Positions 27,592 through 35,875 are shown, numbered from the stretch's first letter. The stretch: DNA of 64,000 nucleotides from Lachnospiraceae bacterium 3-1 (GCA_000403255.2 KE159593.1:129969-193968), one strand, 5' to 3'. Numbers and translations are program-made. The notes: generated from the sequence alone by a model not told the origin.

Positions 27592-27759
27592 ATGAAGAAA
27601 TTAGGAAAGAAGAGAACAGGCAACAATAATACTGTTCAGGCGTATGCATGTGGAGGTGCATTTTGTGTATGCAAAGCATGTGCGGCTGCTTCCGTTGATT
27701 CCATGCTCTATAATGGAACAAAAAGCCAGAATGATGGAACATTAATGCTGATCGGCTAG
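27592..27759 (+). CDS. Cys-rich precursor peptide 2 (CLI_3235-like)
   Basis: A 55-residue peptide. Its leader, MKKLGKKRTGNNNTVQAYA, is of the CLI_3235 type and shares the KK-LGKK and N-TV features with precursor 1. The core has Cys20, 25, 27 and 30. ATG 27592 lies after GTAGGAGGTGA. It precedes the second radical-SAM maturase. The core differs from precursor 1 in Cys number and spacing, so the products should be distinct. Confidence 0.82.
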   Translation: MKKLGKKRTGNNNTVQAYACGGAFCVCKACAAASVDSMLYNGTKSQNDGTLMLIG

Positions 27760-27783
27760 TTTGTATGTCAGGAAGTGGAGTGT

Positions 27784-27814
27784 ACGAGGGACTGTTGAAC
27801 AAGCAGTCCCTTGT
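27784..27814 (+). terminator. Attenuator-like hairpin after precursor 2
   Basis: ACGAGGGACTG (27784-27794) pairs with CAGTCCCTTGT (27804-27814) with one wobble. It lacks a T run, so it may stabilise the precursor mRNA 3' end after processing or be a weak attenuator. Confidence 0.55.
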
Positions 27815-27831
27815 AACATATGGGAGGAATA

Positions 27832-29265
27832 ATGGAAAGTACAATTAAGAAATTAAACTGCCATTTGTTTAGGACTTGTGGAAAATATTATGTGTATGAT
27901 GTTCCGAAGAATGTCATATTAAAAGTAAATAGAGATACTTATAATGAAATTAAAGAATTAAGCGCAGCGGAGCAGTGTGAGTATAGAGGGAATAATGAAA
28001 TTATTAAGGAATTGCAGAATGAAGGTTATTTGAGTTCACAGTATATTGAAATGATAGAACATCCCATGACAAGGAATATAGAGAGTGCGTTAGGGAATAG
28101 TGTACATATGCTTACACTACAAGTAACACAGAATTGTAATTTACGCTGTAAATATTGTGTATACTCTGGAAGTTATATTAACCGAAAGCATAACAATAAG
28201 AGAATGTCCTTTGAAACGGCAAAAAAAGCAATTGACTATTATATTTTACATAGTTCACAAATGCCGAAATTAAGATTTGGATTTTATGGCGGTGAGCCAA
28301 CTTTAGAGATGGAATTAATTCGCAAATGTGTTTCATATATTAACGGATGCTCATTAGGAAAGCCAGTTGAATACAATTTGACAACAAATGCTACGATTCT
28401 TAATAAGGATATTGTTCAGTTTTTTATTGATAATCAGTTCTATTTAACAATAAGTTTGGATGGTTCCAAAAAGATACAGGACAAAAACAGAGTTTATGCA
28501 GAATCAGGAAAGGGAACTTTCGACAAGGTTATAGAAAATATCGGTTGGTTGAGAAAAGATTTTCCTGATTTCTTACAGAGGGTTCATTTTAATATGGTTA
28601 TGGACCCTGTAGATGGATATAGAGATTCCAATGAATTTTTTATGAGAGATGAAAGAGTAAAGGGTATAGAAGTAAATGCTTCACAAAAAAATGATGTTAA
28701 TTATAAAGAAGAAATAGTAAAAGCACCAGAATATTATATGAATCGTTCTTATGAGCAATTTAAAGTGATTTTCAATTATTATAGAGATATTGAAGAAGAT
28801 GTTTCTCCATTGGTGAATGGTTATTTGGGTGGAATTAAAAATAATATTGCAGATATGTTAAAAGGAGATGAATCTGGATATAAAATAGGTCATCCAGGTG
28901 GTCCCTGTGTTCCAGGGCTGCAAAGGCTATTCGTTAATGCTGATGGAAACTTCTATCCATGTGAAAGAACTAACGAAGATTCAAAGATGATGATTATTGG
29001 CGATGTAGAACAGGGAATAGATATAGATAAGGCAAAAACTTTGTTAAATGTTGGCAAGATCTCAGAGAATGTGTGTAAAAAATGTTGGGCATTTCGATTT
29101 TGTACTTCGTGTGCGGTTTATGCGGAAGACAGGGATAAATTATCAGTAGAGAAGAGGCTGTCTCGATGTGATTCAATTAGGAGTGCTGTAGAAACAAATT
29201 TTAGGGAATATTGCATATTGAAAGAATTGAAAATGGATTTTGAAGAATTGGAGGAAACAGACTGA
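27832..29265 (+). CDS. Radical-SAM/SPASM peptide maturase 2 (CcpM-like)
   Basis: A 477-residue paralog of maturase 1. The radical-SAM motif uses Cys102, Cys106 and Cys109 (CNLRCKYC); FGFYGGEPTLEM follows, and the SPASM cysteines lie at the C-terminus (YPCERT, CKKCWAFRFCTSC, RLSRC). ATG 27832 follows GGGAGG; the in-frame ATG at 27820 is inside that ribosome site. The stop overlaps the next start (ATGA). It should act on precursor 2. Confidence 0.9.
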   Translation: MESTIKKLNCHLFRTCGKYYVYDVPKNVILKVNRDTYNEIKELSAAEQCEYRGNNEIIKELQNEGYLSSQYIEMIEHPMTRNIESALGNSVHMLTLQVTQNCNLRCKYCVYSGSYINRKHNNKRMSFETAKKAIDYYILHSSQMPKLRFGFYGGEPTLEMELIRKCVSYINGCSLGKPVEYNLTTNATILNKDIVQFFIDNQFYLTISLDGSKKIQDKNRVYAESGKGTFDKVIENIGWLRKDFPDFLQRVHFNMVMDPVDGYRDSNEFFMRDERVKGIEVNASQKNDVNYKEEIVKAPEYYMNRSYEQFKVIFNYYRDIEEDVSPLVNGYLGGIKNNIADMLKGDESGYKIGHPGGPCVPGLQRLFVNADGNFYPCERTNEDSKMMIIGDVEQGIDIDKAKTLLNVGKISENVCKKCWAFRFCTSCAVYAEDRDKLSVEKRLSRCDSIRSAVETNFREYCILKELKMDFEELEETD

Positions 29266-30350
29266 TGAAAAAAGTATTGCTTTTTCCATATAATTATAAT
29301 TGCTGTGAAATTTTAAGATATAGGGATATGCTTATAGATTACGAAGTAATAGATGTCTTAGCGCCGTCTGGTTGGGGAGTAAATGGGAAAGATGCGGGAA
29401 TAGTAGATGGTGGAAAGAATATAGGAGTTAATATTCTGGAAACCATAGACTATGGACAGGATTTTCAAGGTGTCATGATAGTTGCTGATTGCACTAATGA
29501 GGAAATAGAGCAGGCAGTGTTGATCTATGTAGAGGATGCTATTAGTCATAATAAAGAAATTATTTTTGCAACAGAAGTTAGTGACAAGGTAAAAGAACTG
29601 TGTTCTAACAAGCCAGAGCAGATAACTTATTTAATTGATAAACAGCCAACCATTAAGCATAGATGGAAGCTGTTGCAAATAAATACGCCTATTGCTGTAA
29701 TTGCAGGTTTGAATGAGCTTACCCATAAATTTAAGATACAATTAGAAGTAAATCAATATTTTAGTAAGCAAGGTTATAAAGTAAGTCATGTAGGTTCAAA
29801 ACAATATGGGGGACTTTTTGGCATACATTCTTTTCCTGATTTTATGTATTCTGATCTAAATGAAACAGAAAAGATATATCGGTTTAATAAATATATAAGG
29901 GATATAGAAAAGAAGGAACAGTCAGACATAATAATTGTTGGTGTCCCAGGAGGGATAATGCCATATAACGAAAAATTTCCGGGGCATTTTGGAATAACAA
30001 TGTTTGAAGTTATGCAGGCTATAAGACCAGATATATTAATAATGAGCTGCTTATATGATAATTACAATGCCGAATATTTTGAAAATTTGTCAACAGGAAT
30101 TCGTCACAAGTATGGTGTAGATGTGGATGCATTTAATATATCGACTTTTCAGGTTGATATTAACGAGTCAGAACAGAGTAGGGTTCTACAATATTATAAA
30201 ATAACTCATAATGAGGTAACTACGTTAATTGATTCTTGTAAGGATAGCAGCGTACCAATTTTTAATATAATGAACGGAACCGATGGAGAAAAGATTGCAG
30301 AGCTGGTTCTTAATAAGCTGCAAGAATATAGTGAAGCAGAACTGGTATAA
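29265..30350 (+). CDS. Peptide-maturation partner protein 2 (TIGR04066-like)
   Basis: A 361-residue paralog of the protein at 22473, with matching VLLFPYNYNCCEILRY, DVLAPSGWGV, PIAVIAGLNELTHKFKIQ and IIVGVPGGIMPYNEKF segments. It directly follows maturase 2 in the same operon order as cluster 1. The role is unknown; repetition of the pair maturase plus this protein in both clusters supports a shared maturation complex. Confidence 0.72.
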   Translation: MKKVLLFPYNYNCCEILRYRDMLIDYEVIDVLAPSGWGVNGKDAGIVDGGKNIGVNILETIDYGQDFQGVMIVADCTNEEIEQAVLIYVEDAISHNKEIIFATEVSDKVKELCSNKPEQITYLIDKQPTIKHRWKLLQINTPIAVIAGLNELTHKFKIQLEVNQYFSKQGYKVSHVGSKQYGGLFGIHSFPDFMYSDLNETEKIYRFNKYIRDIEKKEQSDIIIVGVPGGIMPYNEKFPGHFGITMFEVMQAIRPDILIMSCLYDNYNAEYFENLSTGIRHKYGVDVDAFNISTFQVDINESEQSRVLQYYKITHNEVTTLIDSCKDSSVPIFNIMNGTDGEKIAELVLNKLQEYSEAELV

Positions 30351-30361
30351 GGAGTGGGAAG

Positions 30362-30619
30362 ATGCAAGGAGATATTGAGGAAAAAGTGTTTGAAATATTT
30401 AGAAAATACCTATTCCGGGATTTGACACAATGTGAAGATCCTTTTTCAGAAAGTATATTTGGAGAAAAAATTGCATTACTTCCGGCAGAGGCGTATTTTT
30501 TGTTGGTGAAAATAGAAGAAGAATTTTCTATTAAATTTTCAAATGATGTTGTAATTGAGAGGAGATTTAATTATTTAAAGGATATTGTTGAAGAGATAGG
30601 AAAATGCTTGGAAAAATAA
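30362..30619 (+). CDS. Acyl-carrier-related protein of cluster 2, lacking the carrier serine
   Basis: An 85-residue protein with the same helix pattern as the cluster 1 acyl-carrier-like protein (LLPAEAYFLLVKIEEEFSIKF). The position of the carrier serine is Leu40, next to Pro41, so it cannot be phosphopantetheinylated there. It is therefore probably a structural or docking protein and not a true carrier. It is the last gene of cluster 2 and follows an AGGAGTGGGAAG ribosome site. Confidence 0.72.
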   Translation: MQGDIEEKVFEIFRKYLFRDLTQCEDPFSESIFGEKIALLPAEAYFLLVKIEEEFSIKFSNDVVIERRFNYLKDIVEEIGKCLEK

Positions 30620-30642
30620 AATTGGAAAATGAAAGATATTTT

Positions 30643-30684
30643 AGGGCTTTTTTAGATATTGTTAGCAATGTCTGGAAAAGCCCT
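30643..30684 (+). terminator. Terminator-like hairpin after cluster 2
   Basis: AGGGCTTTT (30643-30651) pairs perfectly with AAAAGCCCT (30676-30684). Only a short T stretch follows, overlapping box 1 of P8. Confidence 0.6.
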
Positions 30685-30685
30685 A

Positions 30686-30754
30686 TTCCGTTTTCTGCAA
30701 AAACAGTTCATTTTCTGCAAAGCTAATGTTATGACTGCAAATATTTGATATGAT
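30686..30754 (+). promoter_or_regulatory. LytTR-type box-pair promoter P8 (putative small RNA)
   Basis: CCGTTTTCTGC and TCATTTTCTGC repeat at 20 bp (CTGC at 30695 and 30715), with -10 TATGAT at 30749-30754, 34 bp on. No protein gene starts close downstream. Confidence 0.8.
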
Positions 30755-30760
30755 ATAGAC

Positions 30761-30904
30761 TACTGTGCGGCATAATTTTTTCAAGCTAATACAAAGCCTG
30801 AACAGGCTTAATCTTGTTGTGCAAATGAATGATACTATGCAATTAACAACAAGATTATTAGTGTACACCTGATAACAAATAAACGTTGTTGGGTGTATTT
30901 TTTT
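30761..30904 (+). ncRNA. Candidate quorum-regulated structured RNA
   Basis: The region between promoter P8 and a terminator would give a ~144-nt transcript. It contains AAGCCTG-AA-CAGGCTT (30794-30809), an 11-bp perfect stem AATCTTGTTGT/ACAACAAGATT (30810-30820 and 30846-30856), and a terminator stem TACACC/GGTGTA (30864-30869 and 30892-30897) with a T7 tail. The only frame is ~15 codons with no ribosome site. It may be a stand-alone RNA or an attenuator: the ACAAC strand can also pair with the GTTGTT of the terminator. Confidence 0.5.
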
Positions 30905-31009
30905 CTTAATTTTTGATGATTAGATTTTTACATAGATTGTTCTTTAAGGGATATATGCGCTGTCTGATACAGTACAATATACTCCTGAAAAGTAAATACG
31001 GCAGCTTAC

Positions 31010-31058
31010 GAGTACACAAATCGACATGGCAGGTCGGTGCGGTGTACTCTTTTTTTTG
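31010..31058 (+). terminator. Strong intrinsic terminator upstream of HTH gene
   Basis: A perfect 8-bp stem GAGTACAC/GTGTACTC with a nested CGAC/GTCG pairing in the loop is followed by about nine T. Confidence 0.82.
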
Positions 31059-31062
31059 CTAC

Positions 31063-31109
31063 TGTCGAAAAATGCTGATACATCAGGATATATACATTCG
31101 ACTGTCGAA
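31063..31109 (+). promoter_or_regulatory. Two Spo0A-type boxes (TGTCGAA) 40 bp apart
   Basis: Perfect copies of the 0A-box core TGTCGAA lie at 31063-31069 and 31103-31109 within the longer repeat ACTGTCGAAAA, 60-100 bases before the HTH start at 31169. Binding by Spo0A is inferred from the known consensus. Confidence 0.6.
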
Positions 31110-31168
31110 AAGAGGACCTCCGTCTGATTCTTCATTTCAACAAAATAGAAAGAATGGAGAATTAGAAA

Positions 31169-31501
31169 ATGAAGGATATAAAATATATTATTGCCGATAA
31201 CGTGAAATTATACCGGAAAAAGCAGAATTTAACCCAATTTGAACTGGCAGAGAAAGCGGAGCTTTCAGTTGATTCTATCAAACGGATCGAACATGGGAGC
31301 AGAACAATGTCGTTAGAAAACTTCATGAGAATTGCAGATGCATTGGCTGTCCCTCTTTCATATCTCTTATATGAAAATCTCAATGAAATTCCCATAACAG
31401 AACGTATTCTAAATATCTTAAACAGTAAGAGTGTAAATCAGCAGGAATATTTAGTACATATGCTTGAGGAAATGTCTCTAGGATTGGACAAGCTCTTATA
31501 G
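31169..31501 (+). CDS. XRE-family HTH regulator
   Basis: A 110-residue protein with an N-terminal helix-turn-helix (ADNVKLYRKKQNLTQFELAE, then LSVDSIKRIEHGSRT) and a helical C-terminal extension (residues 70-110) that may dimerise. It resembles the standard one-domain repressors of mobile elements. Two Spo0A-type boxes and a terminator lie upstream, so sporulation or growth-phase input is possible. It precedes the ECF sigma gene. Confidence 0.8.
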   Translation: MKDIKYIIADNVKLYRKKQNLTQFELAEKAELSVDSIKRIEHGSRTMSLENFMRIADALAVPLSYLLYENLNEIPITERILNILNSKSVNQQEYLVHMLEEMSLGLDKLL

Positions 31502-31683
31502 CATATACAAGAAAGACGAAAAAGGTGTATAGGGGATTCTATGCGCCTTTTTTTGGTAAAGAACATTGTAGTATGCAGATTTATAAGAGCAGTTAAAATA
31601 TTTCCAGTTTTTACTAAAAAGTGAAACCAAATTCTTGCAGATGCCGTATTGATAAAAAATTTGAGCAGATAGGATTTGGAGGA

Positions 31684-32244
31684 ATGGACGAAAAGAGCAT
31701 ACTAAAGAGGTTACGGAACAGGGATGAAAAAGCATTTGAAGAAATAATTGATTTGTATAGCGCTTATATCACTGCCATTGTCAGAAACCTATTAAGCTCA
31801 AAAGGAACAAGAGAAGATGTGGAGGAGGTGGTCGCAGACACGTTTATCTCACTGTGGAATACAGTTGAAAGGATCAATTATGAAGAATACAGCAGCATTA
31901 AGGCATACATAGCAGTTATCGCAAGGAACAAGGCGAAGGACTGGCTGAGAAATACCAAAGTGCAGAATTTACAGTTAATGGATGATATTCTGATAATTGA
32001 TAACAGCGTGGAACAGCTAATAGTCCAAAGAGAACAGCAGAGGATCATAGCAAGAATTTTAGAACAGTTGAAGCCGTTAGACTGGAAGATTTTTGTGGCG
32101 TATTACTACCAGTACAAAAAAGTAAATGAGATTGCGCAGGAGCTTCAGATGAATCCCCAGACGGTAAAAACCAGACTGCGGCGTGGAAGAGAGGTGCTTA
32201 AAAAATTTCTGATTAAAGAGGGATATGGAAGCAATGCAGATTAG
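31684..32244 (+). CDS. ECF-type RNA polymerase sigma factor
   Basis: A 186-residue sigma factor of the extracytoplasmic-function group. Region 2 lies at about 15-85 (DEKAFEEIIDLYSAYI, EEVVADTFISLW) and region 4 at about 120-180 (LKPLDWKIFVAYYYQY, INEIAQ-type helix KVNEIAQELQMN, TVKTRLRRGREVL). ATG 31684 is preferred; a GGAGG is very close and AGGAT is at a better distance, so the start is a little uncertain (the frame opens at GTG 31621). The next gene overlaps its end and encodes an anti-sigma-like N-terminus. Confidence 0.85.
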   Translation: MDEKSILKRLRNRDEKAFEEIIDLYSAYITAIVRNLLSSKGTREDVEEVVADTFISLWNTVERINYEEYSSIKAYIAVIARNKAKDWLRNTKVQNLQLMDDILIIDNSVEQLIVQREQQRIIARILEQLKPLDWKIFVAYYYQYKKVNEIAQELQMNPQTVKTRLRRGREVLKKFLIKEGYGSNAD

Positions 32245-33382
32245 GATTAGTGATATGCTTGATAATGCTTCGGAGTTGATTGAAGAAAACGGGGAAGTCA
32301 GGAATACAACCAACAATGACAGGATCAAGAAAATGGTATTTTCAGAGATTGACTGTACACCAAAAAATATTGTGAAAAAGAAAGGGGAAAGGAACATGAG
32401 AAAAAAGATATTGAAGATTATGAAATGGGCAGGTTTGATTTTATTGGGAGCTGCTGCAGCACTGATGATTTGGAATTTTATCTGCAAGCAGGCAGAGCAG
32501 TCCAAAATACAAGCTGCATATGGAACGGTTGTTGAAGTGAATGGGCATAATATGGTGGTGGATATAAAGGGAGAGGACAACGAAACAACAATCATATTGC
32601 TGCCCGGTTGGGGATCGTCCTCGCCTGTTTTGGAATTTCTACCGCTGGCGGAAGAATTGTCAAAGGATTTCAGGGTTATAACCATAGAGCCGTTTGGATA
32701 TGGGCTTTCCGACAGGGTTGGAACAGAACGTGAGATTAGTGTTGTGGTGGAAGAACTGCATGAGTGTACCCAAAGGTTAGGCTGTGATCAGTATTATTTA
32801 ATGCCTCACTCGCTTTCCGGGCTGTATTCCCTGTACTGGGCAAATGCCTATCCGCAGGAAGTAAAGGGCTTTATAGGGATTGATCCGTCTGTTCCCAAAC
32901 AATCCGATGAAGAGCCGCTCCCGATCAGCATGGCAGCATTGAATAAATTATCAGCGTATTTCCAGAAAGCAGTAAATGTTTTAGGCATTACCAGACTGCG
33001 TTCTATCGGGCATCCCGAAAATGCTATTTATGCCGATACTGTTTATCCATATTCAGATAAGGAGCTGGAAGTATTCCGCATTTTGTCTATGGATTACGCA
33101 TACAGCAAAGATATTATGAATGAAATAAAGCATATGGAAGGTAGTCTGGAGTCTGTAAGAGATATGAAATTCCCTGAAACAGTTCCGGTATTACAGTTTG
33201 TTTCAGGGGAAAACTGCGAGCTACTAGAAACATGGGAAACATTGCATAGGGAGGTCATTACAGAAACGGATATGAGTGAGGTGTTGCGACTGGAGGGTGG
33301 ACATTATCTGCATTTTGAAAGGAAACAGGAACTTATTGAAAAAGTAAGGGAATGGGTGCGAAAGGTGGAAGAAAGCTTGTAG
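32225..33382 (+). CDS. Membrane alpha/beta-hydrolase with anti-sigma-like N-terminus
   Basis: A 385-residue protein. Residues 1-57 (ISDMLDNASELIEENGE, NNDRIKKMVFSEI, basic KKK) resemble the cytosolic N-terminus of anti-sigma factors, followed by a membrane segment (68-86) and an exterior alpha/beta-hydrolase: LPGWGSSSP oxyanion turn (~126-134), nucleophile Ser196 in PHSLSG, and His in EGGHYLHF. An internal ATG at 32396 has its own ribosome site (GGGGAAAGG) and would give only the hydrolase. Overlap with the sigma gene by 20 bases supports a sigma/anti-sigma pair. The substrate is unknown. Confidence 0.72.
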   Translation: MEAMQIRISDMLDNASELIEENGEVRNTTNNDRIKKMVFSEIDCTPKNIVKKKGERNMRKKILKIMKWAGLILLGAAAALMIWNFICKQAEQSKIQAAYGTVVEVNGHNMVVDIKGEDNETTIILLPGWGSSSPVLEFLPLAEELSKDFRVITIEPFGYGLSDRVGTEREISVVVEELHECTQRLGCDQYYLMPHSLSGLYSLYWANAYPQEVKGFIGIDPSVPKQSDEEPLPISMAALNKLSAYFQKAVNVLGITRLRSIGHPENAIYADTVYPYSDKELEVFRILSMDYAYSKDIMNEIKHMEGSLESVRDMKFPETVPVLQFVSGENCELLETWETLHREVITETDMSEVLRLEGGHYLHFERKQELIEKVREWVRKVEESL

Positions 33383-33387
33383 TTTTT

Positions 33388-33455
33388 ACCTTTTTCTGCA
33401 ATATAAAGCCTTTTTCTGCGAAGATAATGTTGCCGAAATATATTTTTGCTATTAT
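33388..33455 (+). promoter_or_regulatory. LytTR-type box-pair promoter P9
   Basis: CCTTTTTCTGC and CCTTTTTCTGC repeat at 20 bp (CTGC at 33396 and 33416), with -10 TATTAT at 33450-33455, 34 bp on. It lies ahead of the small gene at 33592. Confidence 0.76.
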
Positions 33456-33591
33456 AAATGTGAGTGCAAAAAATGTGCATATAGGTTTTCACAGTGGTTA
33501 GACTGTTTCTATAAATTCAATAAGTTTTTAAAATTCATATTTGCGGGAAATGTGGTTTGCACGTTTTCCTGCATTGGACGAAGGAGAGTGT

Positions 33592-33963
33592 ATGATGGAT
33601 AAATATAAAGGACTGATAAGTATTTTTTCGGATGTCCTCGAAAAATCAAAGGATTACCATATTGCGTATATCTATCAGGTGGGTTATGTGTCCCTGGTCG
33701 GTTTATTGGGCAAAGAGGAAGGGCAGAACCTATCAATGATAGTTGATGAAATATTTTCTTCGCCGGAGGTTATGGCGGAAAGTCTGCTTCGGAACTGGCG
33801 TTGGCAGTGGTTTTATGAAAACAGAGAACTGCTCCCAAGAAAAGATTATGATGATATTTGCAGGCTTGATGATGAAGTGCCGGACAGCCTGCGGGAGCAG
33901 TATAACCGGGAGATTCTAAGCTGGCAGGATAAAATACAGGCTATATTGCAAAGAGAAAGCTAA
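33592..33963 (+). CDS. Hypothetical cytosolic protein in the quorum regulon
   Basis: A 123-residue protein I do not recognise, acidic and mostly helical, with Trp-rich RNWRWQWFYENREL near residue 65. It has no signal peptide. ATG 33592 (or 33595) follows AAGGAGAG. It is the only gene behind promoter P9 and overlaps the convergent agrB2 by four bases at its stop. Small size and regulon membership would fit an immunity or modulator protein, but that is speculation. Confidence 0.65.
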   Translation: MMDKYKGLISIFSDVLEKSKDYHIAYIYQVGYVSLVGLLGKEEGQNLSMIVDEIFSSPEVMAESLLRNWRWQWFYENRELLPRKDYDDICRLDDEVPDSLREQYNREILSWQDKIQAILQRES

Positions 33964-34529
33964 GCCTGTCTGTATATCAGACGTCCGATGAGGGAAGTAG
34001 CAGAGATAAAGACAAATACGATTGTTTGAAGTAGCATATATCTTGTGTTTTGCATAAAAATGAAAAATAGAGCCAATAAAAAGCTGATAAACATCGTAAA
34101 ATAGGTTCTCTTAATGAATGTGCTGTTTTCTTGTGCATCTACTTCCCGATTTGGATGGTCAACCGGACCGATGAACAGGATCAGTATGGCAGTAAACAGA
34201 TACAGTGTAAAAGAGATCGGAATGGGAACTGTTAAATATTTTACTGCCATCAGCGAAGTTGTGAGTATCAGGCAGGAGCCTATAAAACAGGCAAAATATG
34301 TTTTCATGTGCAAGCCGCCGCCGTAGGAGCGCATGGGGATAAAAAGCAGGAAAAAGAAAAGGCACTCAGGCAGCATACCAAGAAACAGGGCTATTATAAT
34401 GCTGCATATGGTACTCACAGACAGTTCTAAAAAGCACTGGAAACCGTACTTGTAGATCTCCGTCATTTCCTCGGTAATAATTTCTTTTTCACATATATAA
34501 TCTGCTAATCTTTTTGCTAAATGTTCCAT
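33960..34529 (-). CDS. agrB: AgrB-like peptide processing/export protein, system 2
   Basis: A 189-residue membrane protein with the AgrB signature RSYGGGLHMKTYFAC (residues ~67-81, catalytic His and Cys) and VDHPN near 127, in the same relative positions as system 1. Several hydrophobic segments are present. The ribosome site AAGGAGC precedes ATG 34529. It is the last gene of the minus-strand agr2 operon; its substrate gene agrD2 lies on the other strand 2.7 kb away, an unusual split. Confidence 0.9.
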   Translation of the reverse strand: MEHLAKRLADYICEKEIITEEMTEIYKYGFQCFLELSVSTICSIIIALFLGMLPECLFFFLLFIPMRSYGGGLHMKTYFACFIGSCLILTTSLMAVKYLTVPIPISFTLYLFTAILILFIGPVDHPNREVDAQENSTFIKRTYFTMFISFLLALFFIFMQNTRYMLLQTIVFVFISATSLIGRLIYRQA

Positions 34530-34564
34530 GACAGCTCCTTAAAAAATATGAAATCAATCATTTG

Positions 34565-35875
34565 TTATCCGGCTTTCTCCGAATGTGAACCATACATGAC
34601 CACAATGACCTGAAATAGATTGTCATTGTCCGTTATATCCATTTGCCCATGATAATTTACAACAGCATGGTTTATGGATGAAAGCCCAAGACCGTGATAT
34701 ATGTTGTCGTTTTTGGTGGTTAGATAGTGACCGATATTATCTTTTTTCCGCTTTGCCTGATAGTTGTTTTTTATGCATAGCTGAAAAATGTCTTTGGCAT
34801 AAGAAATATCAAGGCATATAAAACCTTTTCCGTCTGTAATATCCCGGCAGGCTTCCAGAGCATTTTCCAGTAGGTTTCCTAAAATTATAGCTAAATGCCC
34901 GCTTTCAAATGGAAGGGATGCGGGTACAAGAACATTGACATCAAACTGTATGTTATCTTTTTGCGCTGCGGCATATGCATTATTGATTAAGGAATCTATA
35001 ACGATATTACCGCTGCGGGAAACTTCCTCCGGGAGACTTCCGGCGCCAATATCTAACATTCGCAGTATGTATTCCTCTGCATCACTGATCTGCCCTGTCT
35101 GAACCATTCCAAGAAGCCCAGAAAGATGATTTTTCAAATCATGCCGGATTCTGCGGATTTCAAGATAGAGGCTTTCACGTTCTTCTGCCTGCTGGCTACA
35201 AAGCTCCAGTTGCTGCGCATACAGTCGGTTTTGTTCACGCAGTTCAGCGTTTCGGCTGATCCAGTCGTAGACCTCAAAGATAATATAGTTTACAACAAGC
35301 AGCAGGAAACTCGCTGTGGCGGAGAATATCATATACTCACTATGGGTAGCCGCAATAAGAAATATATGGTGCATCACATAAATGCTGCTGACTGGTATCA
35401 GTAAAATGCTCAAAAAGTAAAGCAGGGGAATTTCGGAATAGTGCTTATCCTTGATGCAGTGGCTTATGATGACGGATAACAGCAGCATACATATTTTAGA
35501 TATGAAACTTCCGGCATCCTGAAGCGTTCTGGAATCAAAACCGACAAATGTTAGTATCATCATGACAATGACTTCCACTAACATCCATACTGTGCATATC
35601 AATAAAGAAAATATGCAGCGCTGCTTAAGGCTTCTCTTACGAGTAGCCGAGCTGATCATAAATATCAGCAGTACGTTCCCAACCAATAACAGATGGGGTG
35701 GGAACACGGAATTGATATTGCCTACGAGCAGAAAAACATAATATAAGCCCCACTCTATGTAACCCTTCAAATTCCTGATTTCTGGTCCCCAAAATACATT
35801 CATATATTTCCGTATGATAAGGAGATGGAGCAGAGACAGGAACAGTTCGGATATTATCGTTAAATATTCAGTCAT
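34565..35875 (-). CDS. agrC: AgrC-like sensor histidine kinase, system 2
   Basis: A 436-residue kinase with about six to seven N-terminal membrane segments (to residue ~205), an H-box RRIRHDLKNHLSGL (~245), N-box LGNLLENALEAC (~340) and G-box HGLGLSSI (~400). These belong to the peptide-sensing HPK10 group. Its start overlaps the regulator stop as ATGA, so the two are coupled. It should sense the AgrD2-derived peptide. Confidence 0.9.
   Translation of the reverse strand: MTEYLTIISELFLSLLHLLIIRKYMNVFWGPEIRNLKGYIEWGLYYVFLLVGNINSVFPPHLLLVGNVLLIFMISSATRKRSLKQRCIFSLLICTVWMLVEVIVMMILTFVGFDSRTLQDAGSFISKICMLLLSVIISHCIKDKHYSEIPLLYFLSILLIPVSSIYVMHHIFLIAATHSEYMIFSATASFLLLVVNYIIFEVYDWISRNAELREQNRLYAQQLELCSQQAEERESLYLEIRRIRHDLKNHLSGLLGMVQTGQISDAEEYILRMLDIGAGSLPEEVSRSGNIVIDSLINNAYAAAQKDNIQFDVNVLVPASLPFESGHLAIILGNLLENALEACRDITDGKGFICLDISYAKDIFQLCIKNNYQAKRKKDNIGHYLTTKNDNIYHGLGLSSINHAVVNYHGQMDITDNDNLFQVIVVMYGSHSEKAG

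Larger units (their letters stand above)
30905..31168. other. Regulatory gap with second terminator and Spo0A-type boxes
   Basis: This gap holds a possible -10 TATACT (30978-30983), a strong terminator stem GAGTACAC/GTGTACTC (31010-31017 and 31042-31049, T9 tail), and two TGTCGAA sequences. The short stretch 30990-31058 could be a second ~70-nt transcript or the leader of the HTH gene. No protein gene is convincing. Confidence 0.55.

Noticed and set aside
32077-32685. 202-codon minus-strand frame
   Set aside because: It is antisense to the sigma factor and hydrolase genes, both of which have clear motifs.
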